The notes under the pieces: generated by a model | The model's input: the letters and a program-made list of their open reading frames with translations, nothing else | Database searches by the model: none | What the model was told of the DNA's origin: nothing | Made by a program: the position numbers and the translations under genes | Part shown: positions 35,339-44,435 of the stretch, piece by piece | Layout: each line of letters opens with the position of its first letter | How positions within the stretch are numbered: position 1 is the first letter of the stretch | Source of the DNA: Corallococcus soli | Lineage (GTDB): Bacteria; Myxococcota; Myxococcia; Myxococcales; Myxococcaceae | Direction of reading: 5' to 3' | DNA length: 64,000 nucleotides | Assembly: GCF_014930455.1 (NCBI RefSeq) | Contig: NZ_JAAIYO010000013.1 | Span: 186,001-250,000, forward strand

Positions 35339-36124
35339 CTACCCGTACAGGCCCTGGAGCCGCGCCTCCACGGCGGCCATCCCTTCATGCGGGAAGGCGG
35401 GCACATGCGACAGCTCGCGCGCGCCCAGCCGGAGCAGCGCCCGCGCGAGCCCCGGCGAGTCCCCCTGCATCGCGCGGGCGAGCTCACCCCCGGGCCCCGG
35501 GTACACCCGCTCCACGCGGCGCAGCGGATCCAACCCGTCCAACACGGAGGCCTCCGGCGCGGGGACGTGGCGGGCCAGCAGGAGGCAGAGCAGGCGCGCC
35601 GCCTCGTCGAGCCTCGCTCGCCCACTGAGCACCTCTCCGCGCGCGTGGCGTCCCAGGCCCACCAGCACCTGCGTGAGCCATTGCCCGAACAACCACGCGT
35701 CGTCCGGCGCCGTGCCCTGGAGCTCCCGCGCCGTGGCCCGGGCGCGCTCCTCCATCCGCGTGGCCACGTCACCCCGGTCCAACAACACGCGGTAGCGGTT
35801 GACGCGCGCCAGGGACAGCTCCTCCAGGTCGAACACCGCGAACTCCAGCAGGTGCCCGTCGCGGTAGACGACCTTCACGCCGTGCGCCGTCTCGCGGAAC
35901 GTGTGTGAAATCGCCTCCGGGCGCGGCAGCCAGCCCCGCTCCTGTCTCAATGTTTCAGCGTGTCCCGGCTCCGCGATGGCGAAGAAGTCATGGTCGCTGA
36001 AGTCATCCGGCAGGTAGTCCCGCGCCGCCATCGAACCCAGCGCCACGAGCCCCCGGAACCGGCCATCCGCCCCAGCCCTGCGCGTCAACTCCGTGGTGAA
36101 CCCCTGATAGGTCGCGGCGTCCAT
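35339..36124 (-). CDS. Nucleotidyltransferase-domain protein
   Basis: 261 residues from the ATG at 36124 (GAGGAG upstream). The polymerase-beta-like nucleotidyltransferase signature is present: VALGSMAARDYLPDDFSDHDFF, with Gly30-Ser31 and Asp44/Asp46 as metal ligands, plus GHLLEFAVFDLEEL as the third-acid strand. This layout resembles aminoglycoside and related small-molecule nucleotidyltransferases. The C-terminal helical half is uncharacterised. The substrate cannot be assigned, and resistance should not be assumed. Confidence 0.78.
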   Translation of the reverse strand: MDAATYQGFTTELTRRAGADGRFRGLVALGSMAARDYLPDDFSDHDFFAIAEPGHAETLRQERGWLPRPEAISHTFRETAHGVKVVYRDGHLLEFAVFDLEELSLARVNRYRVLLDRGDVATRMEERARATARELQGTAPDDAWLFGQWLTQVLVGLGRHARGEVLSGRARLDEAARLLCLLLARHVPAPEASVLDGLDPLRRVERVYPGPGGELARAMQGDSPGLARALLRLGARELSHVPAFPHEGMAAVEARLQGLYG

Positions 36125-36162
36125 GGTGTGCTCCTCGGGAAGGCTCGCGCAGGATGCCATCC

Positions 36163-36221
36163 CAACGCAGGGCGTTGTATTCGTGATGCGCTGCGTTGTC
36201 TTTGCGTGGCGCAATGCGTTG
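36163..36221. promoter_or_regulatory. Cluster of TGCGTTG elements and a TTGCG-CGCAA dyad
   Basis: CAACGCA (36163-36169) and TGCGTTG (36192-36198 and 36215-36221) are three copies of one heptamer, the first inverted. TTGCG-tgg-CGCAA (36202-36214) is a perfect dyad between them. The cluster lies in the divergent gap between the nucleotidyltransferase and lipase genes, next to the former's start, and looks like an operator. Confidence 0.5.
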
Positions 36222-36284
36222 CAGGGGAGGCGGGACAACCCCTGGCGTCTGGCTTGACCCGGAGCTGACATGCTTTCCCGTTAA

Positions 36285-37306
<1,022 letters not shown>

Positions 37307-37324
37307 TCCCCGGAGCGCCCCGCC

Positions 37325-38371
37325 ATGAAGAGCCGCGCCGTCATGCTCGTGGTCGCGCTGTGCGCCCTCCTGGGTGCCGGCGTCTTCTCGTGGTGGAAGG
37401 TCCGGGCGGTGGAGTCGCCCGGACCCGAAGTCCCGCCGTCTCCCGGCGCCGTCGCCCAGGGCCCGCGCGCGCCGCTCGCCGGTGCGCCCGCCCCGGGCGT
37501 CGCTGGGGCCCCCACGCCGCCATCCCCCGGCGCCGCGCTGCCGTCCCTGCCGGGCTCGCTCCAGGACACCCAGGAGGACGGCGCCGTCTTCGTGGATGCG
37601 TCCGGGCACCTGGTGCCGAACCCGGACCTGCTGCGCCTGTTCAACTACTACCTGTCCGCGACGGGCGAGGAGTCCCCGGCCCTCATCCGCGAGCGCATCC
37701 TCGCGTCGCTGCGGGCGAAGAAGCTGCCCCAGGCCGCCATGGACGAAGCGGTGCAGGTGCTGGACGACTACCTGTCCTATCTGGAAGCGGCCCGGTCGCT
37801 GGCGCGCACGCGCTCCGCCGCCACGATGGACACCGCCGAGCGCCTGGAGGCCCTGCGCAAGCTGCGCCGCGAGCACCTGGGCGGCAGCGCCGAAGGCATG
37901 TTCGGCCAGGAGGAGGCGGTGGACGCGGTGGCCGTGGAGCGGCTGAAGCTCCAGAAGGACGCGTCGCTGACGGCCGCCGAGCGCGAGCGGCGCATCGCCG
38001 CCCTGGAGGAGCGCCTGCCGCCGGAGGTGCGCCAGGGCCGCGAGGAGGCCGTGCGCCCGCTGCGGCAGCGAGCCGTGGAGCAGGAGCTGCTGGCCGGGGG
38101 CGCGACGGCGGAGGACCTGCACCAGCACCGGCTGTCCACCGTGGGGCCGGAGGCCACGGAGCGGCTGGAGGCCCTGGACCGGGAGCGCGCCCAGTGGACG
38201 CAGCGGCTGGCGGACTTCCGCGCGAAGCGCGAGGCGCTGGGCCGCACCCAGCCGGATCCAGCCCTGCGTCAGGCCGCCGTGCAGCGGCTGCTCTTCGACT
38301 CGTTCACCCCGGAGGAGCGCCTCCGGGTGGAAGCCTCGGAGGCCATCGAGGCGGCCTCCGGAGGCGGGTGA
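37325..38371 (+). CDS. Lipase-specific foldase (Lif)
   Basis: 348 residues: an N-terminal membrane anchor (about 7-24), a Pro/Ala-rich spacer (30-80) and the helical chaperone arm. The family signature RxxFDYxLSAxGE is visible as LRLFNYYLSATGEES at 103-117, with Asn for Asp. Long charged helices follow (REHLGGSAEGMFGQEE, RERRIAALEERLPPE, HQHRLSTVGPEATERL). Lif holds the lipase in the periplasm and sets its native fold. It is co-transcribed with the lipase. Confidence 0.92.
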   Translation: MKSRAVMLVVALCALLGAGVFSWWKVRAVESPGPEVPPSPGAVAQGPRAPLAGAPAPGVAGAPTPPSPGAALPSLPGSLQDTQEDGAVFVDASGHLVPNPDLLRLFNYYLSATGEESPALIRERILASLRAKKLPQAAMDEAVQVLDDYLSYLEAARSLARTRSAATMDTAERLEALRKLRREHLGGSAEGMFGQEEAVDAVAVERLKLQKDASLTAAERERRIAALEERLPPEVRQGREEAVRPLRQRAVEQELLAGGATAEDLHQHRLSTVGPEATERLEALDRERAQWTQRLADFRAKREALGRTQPDPALRQAAVQRLLFDSFTPEERLRVEASEAIEAASGGG

Positions 38372-38380
38372 GGCGGAGGT

Positions 38381-39376
38381 TCAGGCAATCCTGAACGGCT
38401 TCAGCTCGGAGACCTCTTCGAGCAGCAGGGGCTGCGCGTGCAGGTACGCGGTGGTGCGGCGCTTCTGGTCGATGTCGTCGAACACGCGCTGCACCTGCTG
38501 CGGCGTGAGGCCCATCTCGGCGGAGACGTCCTCGGGCGTGACGCCGTGGTTCTTCGCCCAGAGGATGAGGTCCAGCTGGGAGTAGTGCACGGAGAAGTAG
38601 AAGTCCTCCTGTGACTGCTCCAGGCTGAACGTGTCCGTGGTGGGCTCGCGGTTGAGGATGCCGTCGATGACGCCCAGGTGCCGCGCCAGCTTGTACGTCT
38701 GCGTCTTGTAGAGGCTGGCGATGGGCTTCACGTCCGCGGCGCCGTCGCCCAGCTTCACGAAGAAGCCCTGATCATACTCCAGGCGGTTGGGCGTGCCGGA
38801 CGCGGCGAAGTTCAGCCGGTCCGCGTGGAAGTACTCCATCATCTTGCGCACGCGCTGCTTGAAGTTGGTGGCGGCGACAATCTGCACGTAGGCCTGCGGC
38901 GTGAGGCGGAAGCGCTGCTCCTGCCCGTCCACCTGCACCACCACGTAGAAGACGTTGAGGGCGTCCGTGTTCAGCCGGTCGCCGTGCATGACGATCTTCC
39001 ACTTCATGTCCGGCTGGAAGTCGGGGAACACCGACCGCACCGCCGCGTCGCGCTGCGAATAGCACCCGGCGGCGTCCAGCACGGGCGCGATGTCGTGCAG
39101 CGTGTGCTGGATGCCCAGCTTCTCGCAGAGCTCGCGGCCCAGCTTGGAGGACAGCCCGCTGGAGTCGCGCTCCGGCAGCAGGATGCCGAAGACGCGGTCG
39201 GGGCCCAGCGCGCGCACCGCCAGCGCCGCGACGCACGCGGAGTCGATGCCGCCGGAGACGGCGACCACGAGCCCGCGCTTGCGCAGCTTCTTGAGCACCG
39301 CCTCCTTCAGCCCGGCCGACAGCGACGCGGCCTTGGCCTCCCAGTCCAGTTCCAGCACCTGCTTGGAGAACTTCAT
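38381..39376 (-). CDS. nadE: NAD synthetase-like amide ligase (NadE family)
   Basis: 331 residues from the ATG at 39376. The N-type ATP-pyrophosphatase motif SGGIDS lies at 41-46. NadE hallmarks follow (ASGTPNRLEYDQGFFVKLG, GAADVKPIASLYKTQTYKL). It lacks a glutaminase domain, so it would use free ammonia. The segment MHGDRLNTDALNVFYVVVQ and the C-terminal half differ from housekeeping NadE. It is the last of seven packed genes, two bases after the AMP ligase, next to an asparagine synthase. A pathway-specific amidation role is therefore possible; ordinary NAD synthesis (deamido-NAD to NAD) is the conservative reading. Confidence 0.85.
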   Translation of the reverse strand: MKFSKQVLELDWEAKAASLSAGLKEAVLKKLRKRGLVVAVSGGIDSACVAALAVRALGPDRVFGILLPERDSSGLSSKLGRELCEKLGIQHTLHDIAPVLDAAGCYSQRDAAVRSVFPDFQPDMKWKIVMHGDRLNTDALNVFYVVVQVDGQEQRFRLTPQAYVQIVAATNFKQRVRKMMEYFHADRLNFAASGTPNRLEYDQGFFVKLGDGAADVKPIASLYKTQTYKLARHLGVIDGILNREPTTDTFSLEQSQEDFYFSVHYSQLDLILWAKNHGVTPEDVSAEMGLTPQQVQRVFDDIDQKRRTTAYLHAQPLLLEEVSELKPFRIA

Positions 39377-39378
39377 CG

Positions 39379-40974
39379 TCACGACCTCGGTCCAGGGGAA
39401 GTAAGTGAAGACAGCACGCGCGTGCGCAGGTCGGCCTTGAGCACCTTGCCGGTGGGGCCGCGCGGGAGCGCTTCGGTGAACAGCACGTGGCGGGGCACCT
39501 TGTGGGCGGGCAGGGCGTCGCGGCAGAAGCGGCGCAGGTCGTCCTCCTTCGGCGTGGCGTCCGGCTTCAGCACCACCGCCGCGCACGCCGCCTCGCCACC
39601 CAGGTCGTCCGGTACGCCCACCACCGCGACCTCCAGCACCGCCGGGTGGCGCGCGAGCACGTGCTCCAGCTCCGCGGGGCTCACCCGGTGGCCGCCCACC
39701 TTGAGGATCTCCTTCGCGCGCCCCACCAGGAAGAAGAAGCCGTCCGCGTCCCGCCACGCCAGGTCGCCCGTCCACAGCCAGCCGTCGCGGAGGATGGCGG
39801 CGGTGTCCTCGGGAGCGCCCAGGTAGCCGGGCGTCACGTTCGCGCCCTTCGCGACCAATTGCCCCACCTCGCCGTCCGCGAGCGGCGTCCCGTCCTCCGA
39901 GACCACCGCCAGCGTCACGCCGGGGATGCCCTGGCCGATGGAGCCCGCCTTGTCGGTGGCGCGCGAGGGCGGCAGGTAGCTCAGCCGCGCGGTGGCCTCC
40001 GTCTGGCCGTACATCACGAACAGCTCCGCCGGGTGGAAGGCCTCCCGCGTCCAGCGCACCGTGTCCGGCGACATGCCGCCACCCGCCTGGGTGACGTAGC
40101 GCAGCGCGAGCTTCGACAGCGAGTCGGAGGCCGCCTGGCGCCGCAGCAGTTCGAAGGTGAGGGGCACGCCCGCGAAGCCGGTGCACGCCTCGGTGGCCAG
40201 GGCCTCCAGCACGACCTGCGGGTACATGAAGCGCGGATCCAGGAACACGGAGCCGCCCGTGAGCAGGTGCGTCTGCAACACGCTCTTCCCGTAGCAGTAG
40301 TGCAGCGGGAGGATGAGCATGGCGCGATCTCTCGCCGTCAGGCCCAGGTACTCCACGATGGAGCGCGTGTTCGCCGCGATGTTGGCGAACGTCTGCACGA
40401 CGCCCCGGGGCGTGCCCGTGCTGCCAGACGTGTAGACGATGGACGCGGGCGCACCGGGCGGGAGGGAGGGCAGGGCGTCCAGGGGCGTGGAGGCCGCGTC
40501 CGGATCCACCGTGCCGTCCTCCTGCACCCACGCGCAGGCCGCGGGCGCGAGCAGTCCGCGCAGGCGTTCGGGAGGCCGCGAGCCATGCACCACGAAGAAG
40601 TGGGTGAGCGTGGCGCGGCCCGTCCAGCGGCGGGCGTCCTGGCCGAAGATGACCGCGTGCCGGGCCCCCGTTTGCGCGAGGATGCCCTCCAGCGAGTCCG
40701 CGCCCACCTCACGGTCCAGCTCCACCGCGCACGCCCCCAGCGCCTGCACCGCGAGCCCCGCCACGGCCGCCGCGCAGCCCAGCGGCAGGGCGATGAGGAC
40801 GCGCACCCCGGGCTCCACGCCCGCGTCCCGCAGGTGCCCCGCGAGCGCCAGCATCCGGGCTTCGAGCTGGCCGTAGGTGAGCCGGGCCCACGGAGAGTCC
40901 ACCGCTGGAGCGTCAGGGGTTGCCTCCGCGTGGGCGCGCACCCACGACGGCGCGGTGTCCGCCCGGGCGCTCAC
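39379..40974 (-). CDS. AMP-forming acyl/aryl ligase (ANL family)
   Basis: 531 residues. The adenylation core is intact: VYTSGSTGTPRGVV (181-194) as the phosphate loop, VMYGQTEATARLSYLP, DGWLWTGDLAWRDADGFFFLVGR, and the C-terminal catalytic lysine in PTGKVLKADLR. Such enzymes activate a carboxylic acid as an adenylate and pass it to CoA or to a carrier-protein thiol. An acyl carrier protein gene sits two genes upstream, the likely acceptor. The start overlaps the asparagine synthase stop by four bases. The acid substrate is unknown. It resembles the ligases of exopolysaccharide-linked clusters. Confidence 0.92.
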   Translation of the reverse strand: MSARADTAPSWVRAHAEATPDAPAVDSPWARLTYGQLEARMLALAGHLRDAGVEPGVRVLIALPLGCAAAVAGLAVQALGACAVELDREVGADSLEGILAQTGARHAVIFGQDARRWTGRATLTHFFVVHGSRPPERLRGLLAPAACAWVQEDGTVDPDAASTPLDALPSLPPGAPASIVYTSGSTGTPRGVVQTFANIAANTRSIVEYLGLTARDRAMLILPLHYCYGKSVLQTHLLTGGSVFLDPRFMYPQVVLEALATEACTGFAGVPLTFELLRRQAASDSLSKLALRYVTQAGGGMSPDTVRWTREAFHPAELFVMYGQTEATARLSYLPPSRATDKAGSIGQGIPGVTLAVVSEDGTPLADGEVGQLVAKGANVTPGYLGAPEDTAAILRDGWLWTGDLAWRDADGFFFLVGRAKEILKVGGHRVSPAELEHVLARHPAVLEVAVVGVPDDLGGEAACAAVVLKPDATPKEDDLRRFCRDALPAHKVPRHVLFTEALPRGPTGKVLKADLRTRVLSSLTSPGPRS

Positions 40975-42941
40975 GCGACCTCCAGTCGCACGGCGTCCAC
41001 ATCCGCCTGGGGCACCGCGCGCGGGGTGAGGAAGTGATGGGCGAGCAGCTGCGTGGACGCCACGGCGAACAGGGCCATGGTGTCCGCCTCGCTCTCCGCG
41101 GAGTTGGGCGCGCGCAGCTTCGCCACCAGCCGCTCCACCTTGCGCGCGTCGAAGACGCCCGTGGTGGCCACCGCCTCCGGCGCGAGCAGCTCGCGCGCCC
41201 AGGCCGGAGCCTCCGGACCCACCAGCGCGCCCGCGATGGGGGCGCGGTAGGGGAACTTGCTCCGCTCCAGGATGGAGGCCGGCACCCGGCCGCGCGAGAA
41301 GCGCTTGAGCAGGTGCTTCTCATCCAGGCCGCGCAGGCGCAGGCGCTCCGGCACGCGCGCGGCGAACTCCATCACGCCCGTGTCCAGGAACGGGAAGCGC
41401 CCCTCCACCGCGTTGCCCAGCAGCATGCGGTCGCCCTGCGCGGACAGCAGGTAGCCCGACAGCAGCGTGCGCGCCTCCAGGTACTGGGCCCGCGCCAGGG
41501 GACGCCACCCGGCCACGGCCTTCGGCACCGACGCCAGCACCGACGCCACCGGATCCTCGTCCGCCACCCGCGCGGCGAACTCCGGCGCCAGGAAGCGCAG
41601 GATGCGGCCGCTGTTGCCCCAGCGCACCAGGTGCGAGAACGCCAGCGCGTCCGGCGTCTCCAGGCCCTGCCCGAAGAACTCGCGCAGCAGCTCCACGCTC
41701 TGCTGGCTCACCGACAGGGTGGGGTAGAGCTTGCGCAGGAGCAGGGGCCGCAGCTTCGAGTCCGGCTGGCGCGCCCAGAACTGGCGCACCTTCGTCTCCT
41801 TGAAGAGGTCGTAGCCGAGGAACATCTCGTCCGCCCCTTCACCCGTCAGCACCACCTTGATGCCGTGGTCGCGCACCCAGCCGCTCAGCCGCAGGAAGGG
41901 CGCGGGCGCGGAGCGCATCATGGCCTGCTCGGCGTGGAGGATGACGCCCGGGACCAGCGCGCCAATGTCCCCGTCGCGCATCTCCACGACGTGGTGCTCG
42001 GTGCGAAGCTGCTCGGCGACCGTCGCCTGGTGCGCGCGCTCGTCGAACCTCGCGTGCGCGAAGCCCACGGAGAAGGTGCGCAGCGTGCCCCCCAGCTGCT
42101 CCTGGGCCAGCGCGCACAGCAGGCTGGAGTCCAACCCGCCCGACAGGTACGCGGCCACCGGCACGTCCGCGCGCAGCCGCAGCCGCACGGCCCGGTCCAG
42201 CACCGCGCCCAGCTCCTCCAGCAGGCGGGGCGCGTCCGGCGCGTCCGGCGTCACGCCGAAGTCCAGGTCCCAGTAGCGCTGGAGCGTCAGCAGCCCGTCC
42301 TGCCACTTCGCGGTGTGCGCGGGCGGCAGCAGCGACACGCCCTCGAAGGAGGTGCGCGGCGCCACCGGCGCCCAGAGCTGGAAGGTCTGCTTGAGGCCCC
42401 GGGCATCCAGCGCGGGCGCGACGAGCCCGCTGGCGAAGAGCGCCTTCGCCTCCGACGCGAACGCCAGCTGGCTGCCCGGAAGCGCCGCGTAGAACAGCGG
42501 GCAGATGCCCACCCGGTCGCGCGACATCCAGAGCGTCTGGTCGCGGGGGTCCCACAGGGCGAAGGCCCACTGGCCCTCGAAGCGGCGCACGCAGTCGATG
42601 CCCCACGTCAGGAAGGCCGCGAGGATGACCTCCGTGTCGGAGCGCGTGCGGAAGGCGTACGCGCCGGACAGCTGCTCCCGCAGCTCGACGTGGTTGAAGA
42701 TCTCCCCGTTGAAGACGACGGTGAGGCCCGTGGCCTCGTCGCGCATCGGCTGGTGGCCGGTGGCCAGGTCCACGATGGACAGCCGCGCGTGCCCCAGCGC
42801 GACGCCCTCCAGCAGCAGGGCCCGCTGCGCGTCCGGGCCCCGGTGCTTGATGCTGGCCGTCATCCGGCGCAGCCGCTCGGCGTGCATCGCCGGAGCGGTG
42901 TCCGCGTCCGCCGCGAAGGTGAAGCCCGCGATGCCGCACAT
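40971..42941 (-). CDS. asnB: Asparagine synthase (glutamine-hydrolysing) family protein
   Basis: 656 residues. The N-terminal glutaminase domain starts MCGIAGFTF with catalytic Cys2 and has FNGEIFNHVELRE. The synthetase domain has the ATP loop LSGGLDSS (266-273) and LTGEGADEMFLGY. Related enzymes amidate sugar acids, peptides or beta-lactam precursors as well as aspartate. Position between the carrier protein and the ligase argues for a product-tailoring role and not general asparagine supply. Active-site residues are intact. The gene is seven bases after the carrier protein and overlaps the ligase by four. Confidence 0.92.
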   Translation of the reverse strand: MCGIAGFTFAADADTAPAMHAERLRRMTASIKHRGPDAQRALLLEGVALGHARLSIVDLATGHQPMRDEATGLTVVFNGEIFNHVELREQLSGAYAFRTRSDTEVILAAFLTWGIDCVRRFEGQWAFALWDPRDQTLWMSRDRVGICPLFYAALPGSQLAFASEAKALFASGLVAPALDARGLKQTFQLWAPVAPRTSFEGVSLLPPAHTAKWQDGLLTLQRYWDLDFGVTPDAPDAPRLLEELGAVLDRAVRLRLRADVPVAAYLSGGLDSSLLCALAQEQLGGTLRTFSVGFAHARFDERAHQATVAEQLRTEHHVVEMRDGDIGALVPGVILHAEQAMMRSAPAPFLRLSGWVRDHGIKVVLTGEGADEMFLGYDLFKETKVRQFWARQPDSKLRPLLLRKLYPTLSVSQQSVELLREFFGQGLETPDALAFSHLVRWGNSGRILRFLAPEFAARVADEDPVASVLASVPKAVAGWRPLARAQYLEARTLLSGYLLSAQGDRMLLGNAVEGRFPFLDTGVMEFAARVPERLRLRGLDEKHLLKRFSRGRVPASILERSKFPYRAPIAGALVGPEAPAWARELLAPEAVATTGVFDARKVERLVAKLRAPNSAESEADTMALFAVASTQLLAHHFLTPRAVPQADVDAVRLEVA

Positions 42942-42948
42942 GGTGGGC

Positions 42949-43197
42949 TCAGCTCGCCTTCGACAGCGCCTGCTTGCGGTCCACGAACGCCACCACGCGC
43001 GTCAGCGAGTCCAGGTTCTCCGGCACCAGCTCCTTGTCGTCCAGCTTGACGTGGAACTCCGACTCGATGAAGGCCACCAGCTCCATCATGCCCGTGGAGT
43101 CGATGAGGCCCTTGCGCAGGAAGGAGTCGTCGTCACCGAAGTCGTCCACGAAGAAGGTGTCGACGATGAAGGTGCGAAGTGTGTCACGCGTGCTCAT
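42949..43197 (-). CDS. Acyl carrier protein
   Basis: 82 residues with the phosphopantetheine site GLIDSTGMMELVAFIE, where Ser34 takes the prosthetic arm. The acidic four-helix pattern is typical of stand-alone carriers used by AMP ligases and D-alanyl or amino-acid transfer systems. Fatty-acid synthase ACP normally has DSLD(T/S)VE at this site, so this is a dedicated carrier. A gap of about 99 bases separates it from the acyltransferase gene upstream, with no strong promoter seen there. Confidence 0.9.
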   Translation of the reverse strand: MSTRDTLRTFIVDTFFVDDFGDDDSFLRKGLIDSTGMMELVAFIESEFHVKLDDKELVPENLDSLTRVVAFVDRKQALSKAS

Positions 43198-43296
43198 GGG
43201 TGGATCCTGTCTGGCGCTGGGGTGTGGAAGGACGGTGCTGGAAATGACGCACCCGGCGCGGTTTGTTGGGCGCCGGGCGACGGGACGGGGACGGGC

Positions 43297-43893
43297 TCAG
43301 GCGCCGCTGGCTTCGCGGGCCACCAGGTCCAGGCTCATGCTGCGCGCCGGGTTGCCCATGGCGAGCGAGTCCGGCGGCACGTCCTGTGAAACGATGCTGC
43401 CGGCGGACACCACCGAGCGCGCGCCGATGCGCACCCCCGGCAGCAGGATGGCGCCGTGGGCCACCCAGACGTCGTCCTCGATGATGATGGGCGCGATGCG
43501 CTGGCCGTCCCGGTCGCTCACGCGCACGAACGACGCGAACATGCACCGGGCGCCAATCTGCACCGACTCCCAGGCCTCCAGCGACACGCCGTAGTTGAAC
43601 TGGGACTGCGCGCCCACCACCAGCCGCGCGTTCTCGTAGCAGACCACCGACGTGGGCAGCATGCCGCCCAGGAACGTCAGCTTGTCCCCCAGCTCCGCGT
43701 GGCCGTCGTTGCGCGCCGCCACCGGGCCATACGCCGCCACGCCCTGGCCCACCCGGAAGGCCCGGAAGAGCCACCGCGCCCGCGCGACGCCCACGGCCCG
43801 CTCCGCGCGGGGGAACACCTCCGTGCGCACCACCTGGAGGCCCGCGCGCACCGCCTGCGCGGCCTCCGCCGGGGAGGGGATCCCGGGCCTCAT
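43297..43893 (-). CDS. Left-handed beta-helix acyltransferase B
   Basis: 198 residues from the ATG at 43893, overlapping the upstream stop by four bases. Hexapeptide repeats run from about 85 to 175 (ARLVVGAQSQFNYGV, VQIGARCMFASFVRV, IIIEDDVWVAHGAILL, VRIGARSVVSAGSIV) and end in the typical VPPDSLAMGNPAR. The His in WVAHGAI is at the usual catalytic position of maltose/galactoside-type O-acetyltransferases. The N-terminal 60 residues (Ala/Arg-rich helices) are unassigned. Confidence 0.88.
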   Translation of the reverse strand: MRPGIPSPAEAAQAVRAGLQVVRTEVFPRAERAVGVARARWLFRAFRVGQGVAAYGPVAARNDGHAELGDKLTFLGGMLPTSVVCYENARLVVGAQSQFNYGVSLEAWESVQIGARCMFASFVRVSDRDGQRIAPIIIEDDVWVAHGAILLPGVRIGARSVVSAGSIVSQDVPPDSLAMGNPARSMSLDLVAREASGA

Positions 43894-44432
43894 CGCGCCA
43901 CCTCGCGCCGCAGCGCCCGGGCCGGCGAGCCGCCCACCGTCACGCCCGGCGGGATGCGGCGGGAGATGACCGTGCCGGACGCCACGCTCGCGCCCTTCTG
44001 CAGGTGGGTGCCCGGCAGCAGGATGGAGCGGCTGCCCACCGTGACGCCTTCCTCCACCACCAGCGGCGTCGACTTGGGCCGCTCGTGCCGGTTGCCGCGC
44101 AGCGGGTGGTACATGTTGTCCAGCAGCTTGCACCACATGCCCAGGCGGCTTCGCGCGCCCAGCACCACGTAGGACTGCGCCTCGATGGAAGTGCCGCCCT
44201 CGATGGTCACGTCGTCTTCAATCACGATGCGAGCCCCCTGCTGCGCATGCAATTCAATGGGCGCCATCCGCGCGTCGAACACCACGCGGTGGCCCACCTC
44301 GATTTCACCCTCGCCGTGAATCCAGACACGTCCCCAGACGGTGGGGATGGTGCCCACGGACTTGCAGCGGCGCAATTTCAGCCGCGCGACGGTCGGCCCG
44401 AGGCCGAGCATCATCATCAAGGGAATGCGCAT
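43890..44432 (-). CDS. Left-handed beta-helix acyltransferase A
   Basis: 180 residues. Hexapeptide strands fill the protein (GRVWIHGEGEIEVGHRVVF, ARIVIEDDVTIEGGTSIE, YVVLGARSRLGMW, LVVEEGVTVGSRSILL), ending VPPG-like IPPGVTVGGSPARAL. A loop with DNMYHPLRGNRHERP carries the candidate catalytic His. It starts three bases after the SGNH-like gene and overlaps acyltransferase B. The two are similar in plan but not near-identical, so they may act on different hydroxyls or amines of one product. Confidence 0.88.
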   Translation of the reverse strand: MRIPLMMMLGLGPTVARLKLRRCKSVGTIPTVWGRVWIHGEGEIEVGHRVVFDARMAPIELHAQQGARIVIEDDVTIEGGTSIEAQSYVVLGARSRLGMWCKLLDNMYHPLRGNRHERPKSTPLVVEEGVTVGSRSILLPGTHLQKGASVASGTVISRRIPPGVTVGGSPARALRREVAR

Positions 44433-44435
44433 ATG

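Noticed and set aside
35339..36124. Aminoglycoside resistance gene
   Set aside because: Only the general nucleotidyltransferase signature is seen; no family-specific resistance features support such a claim.
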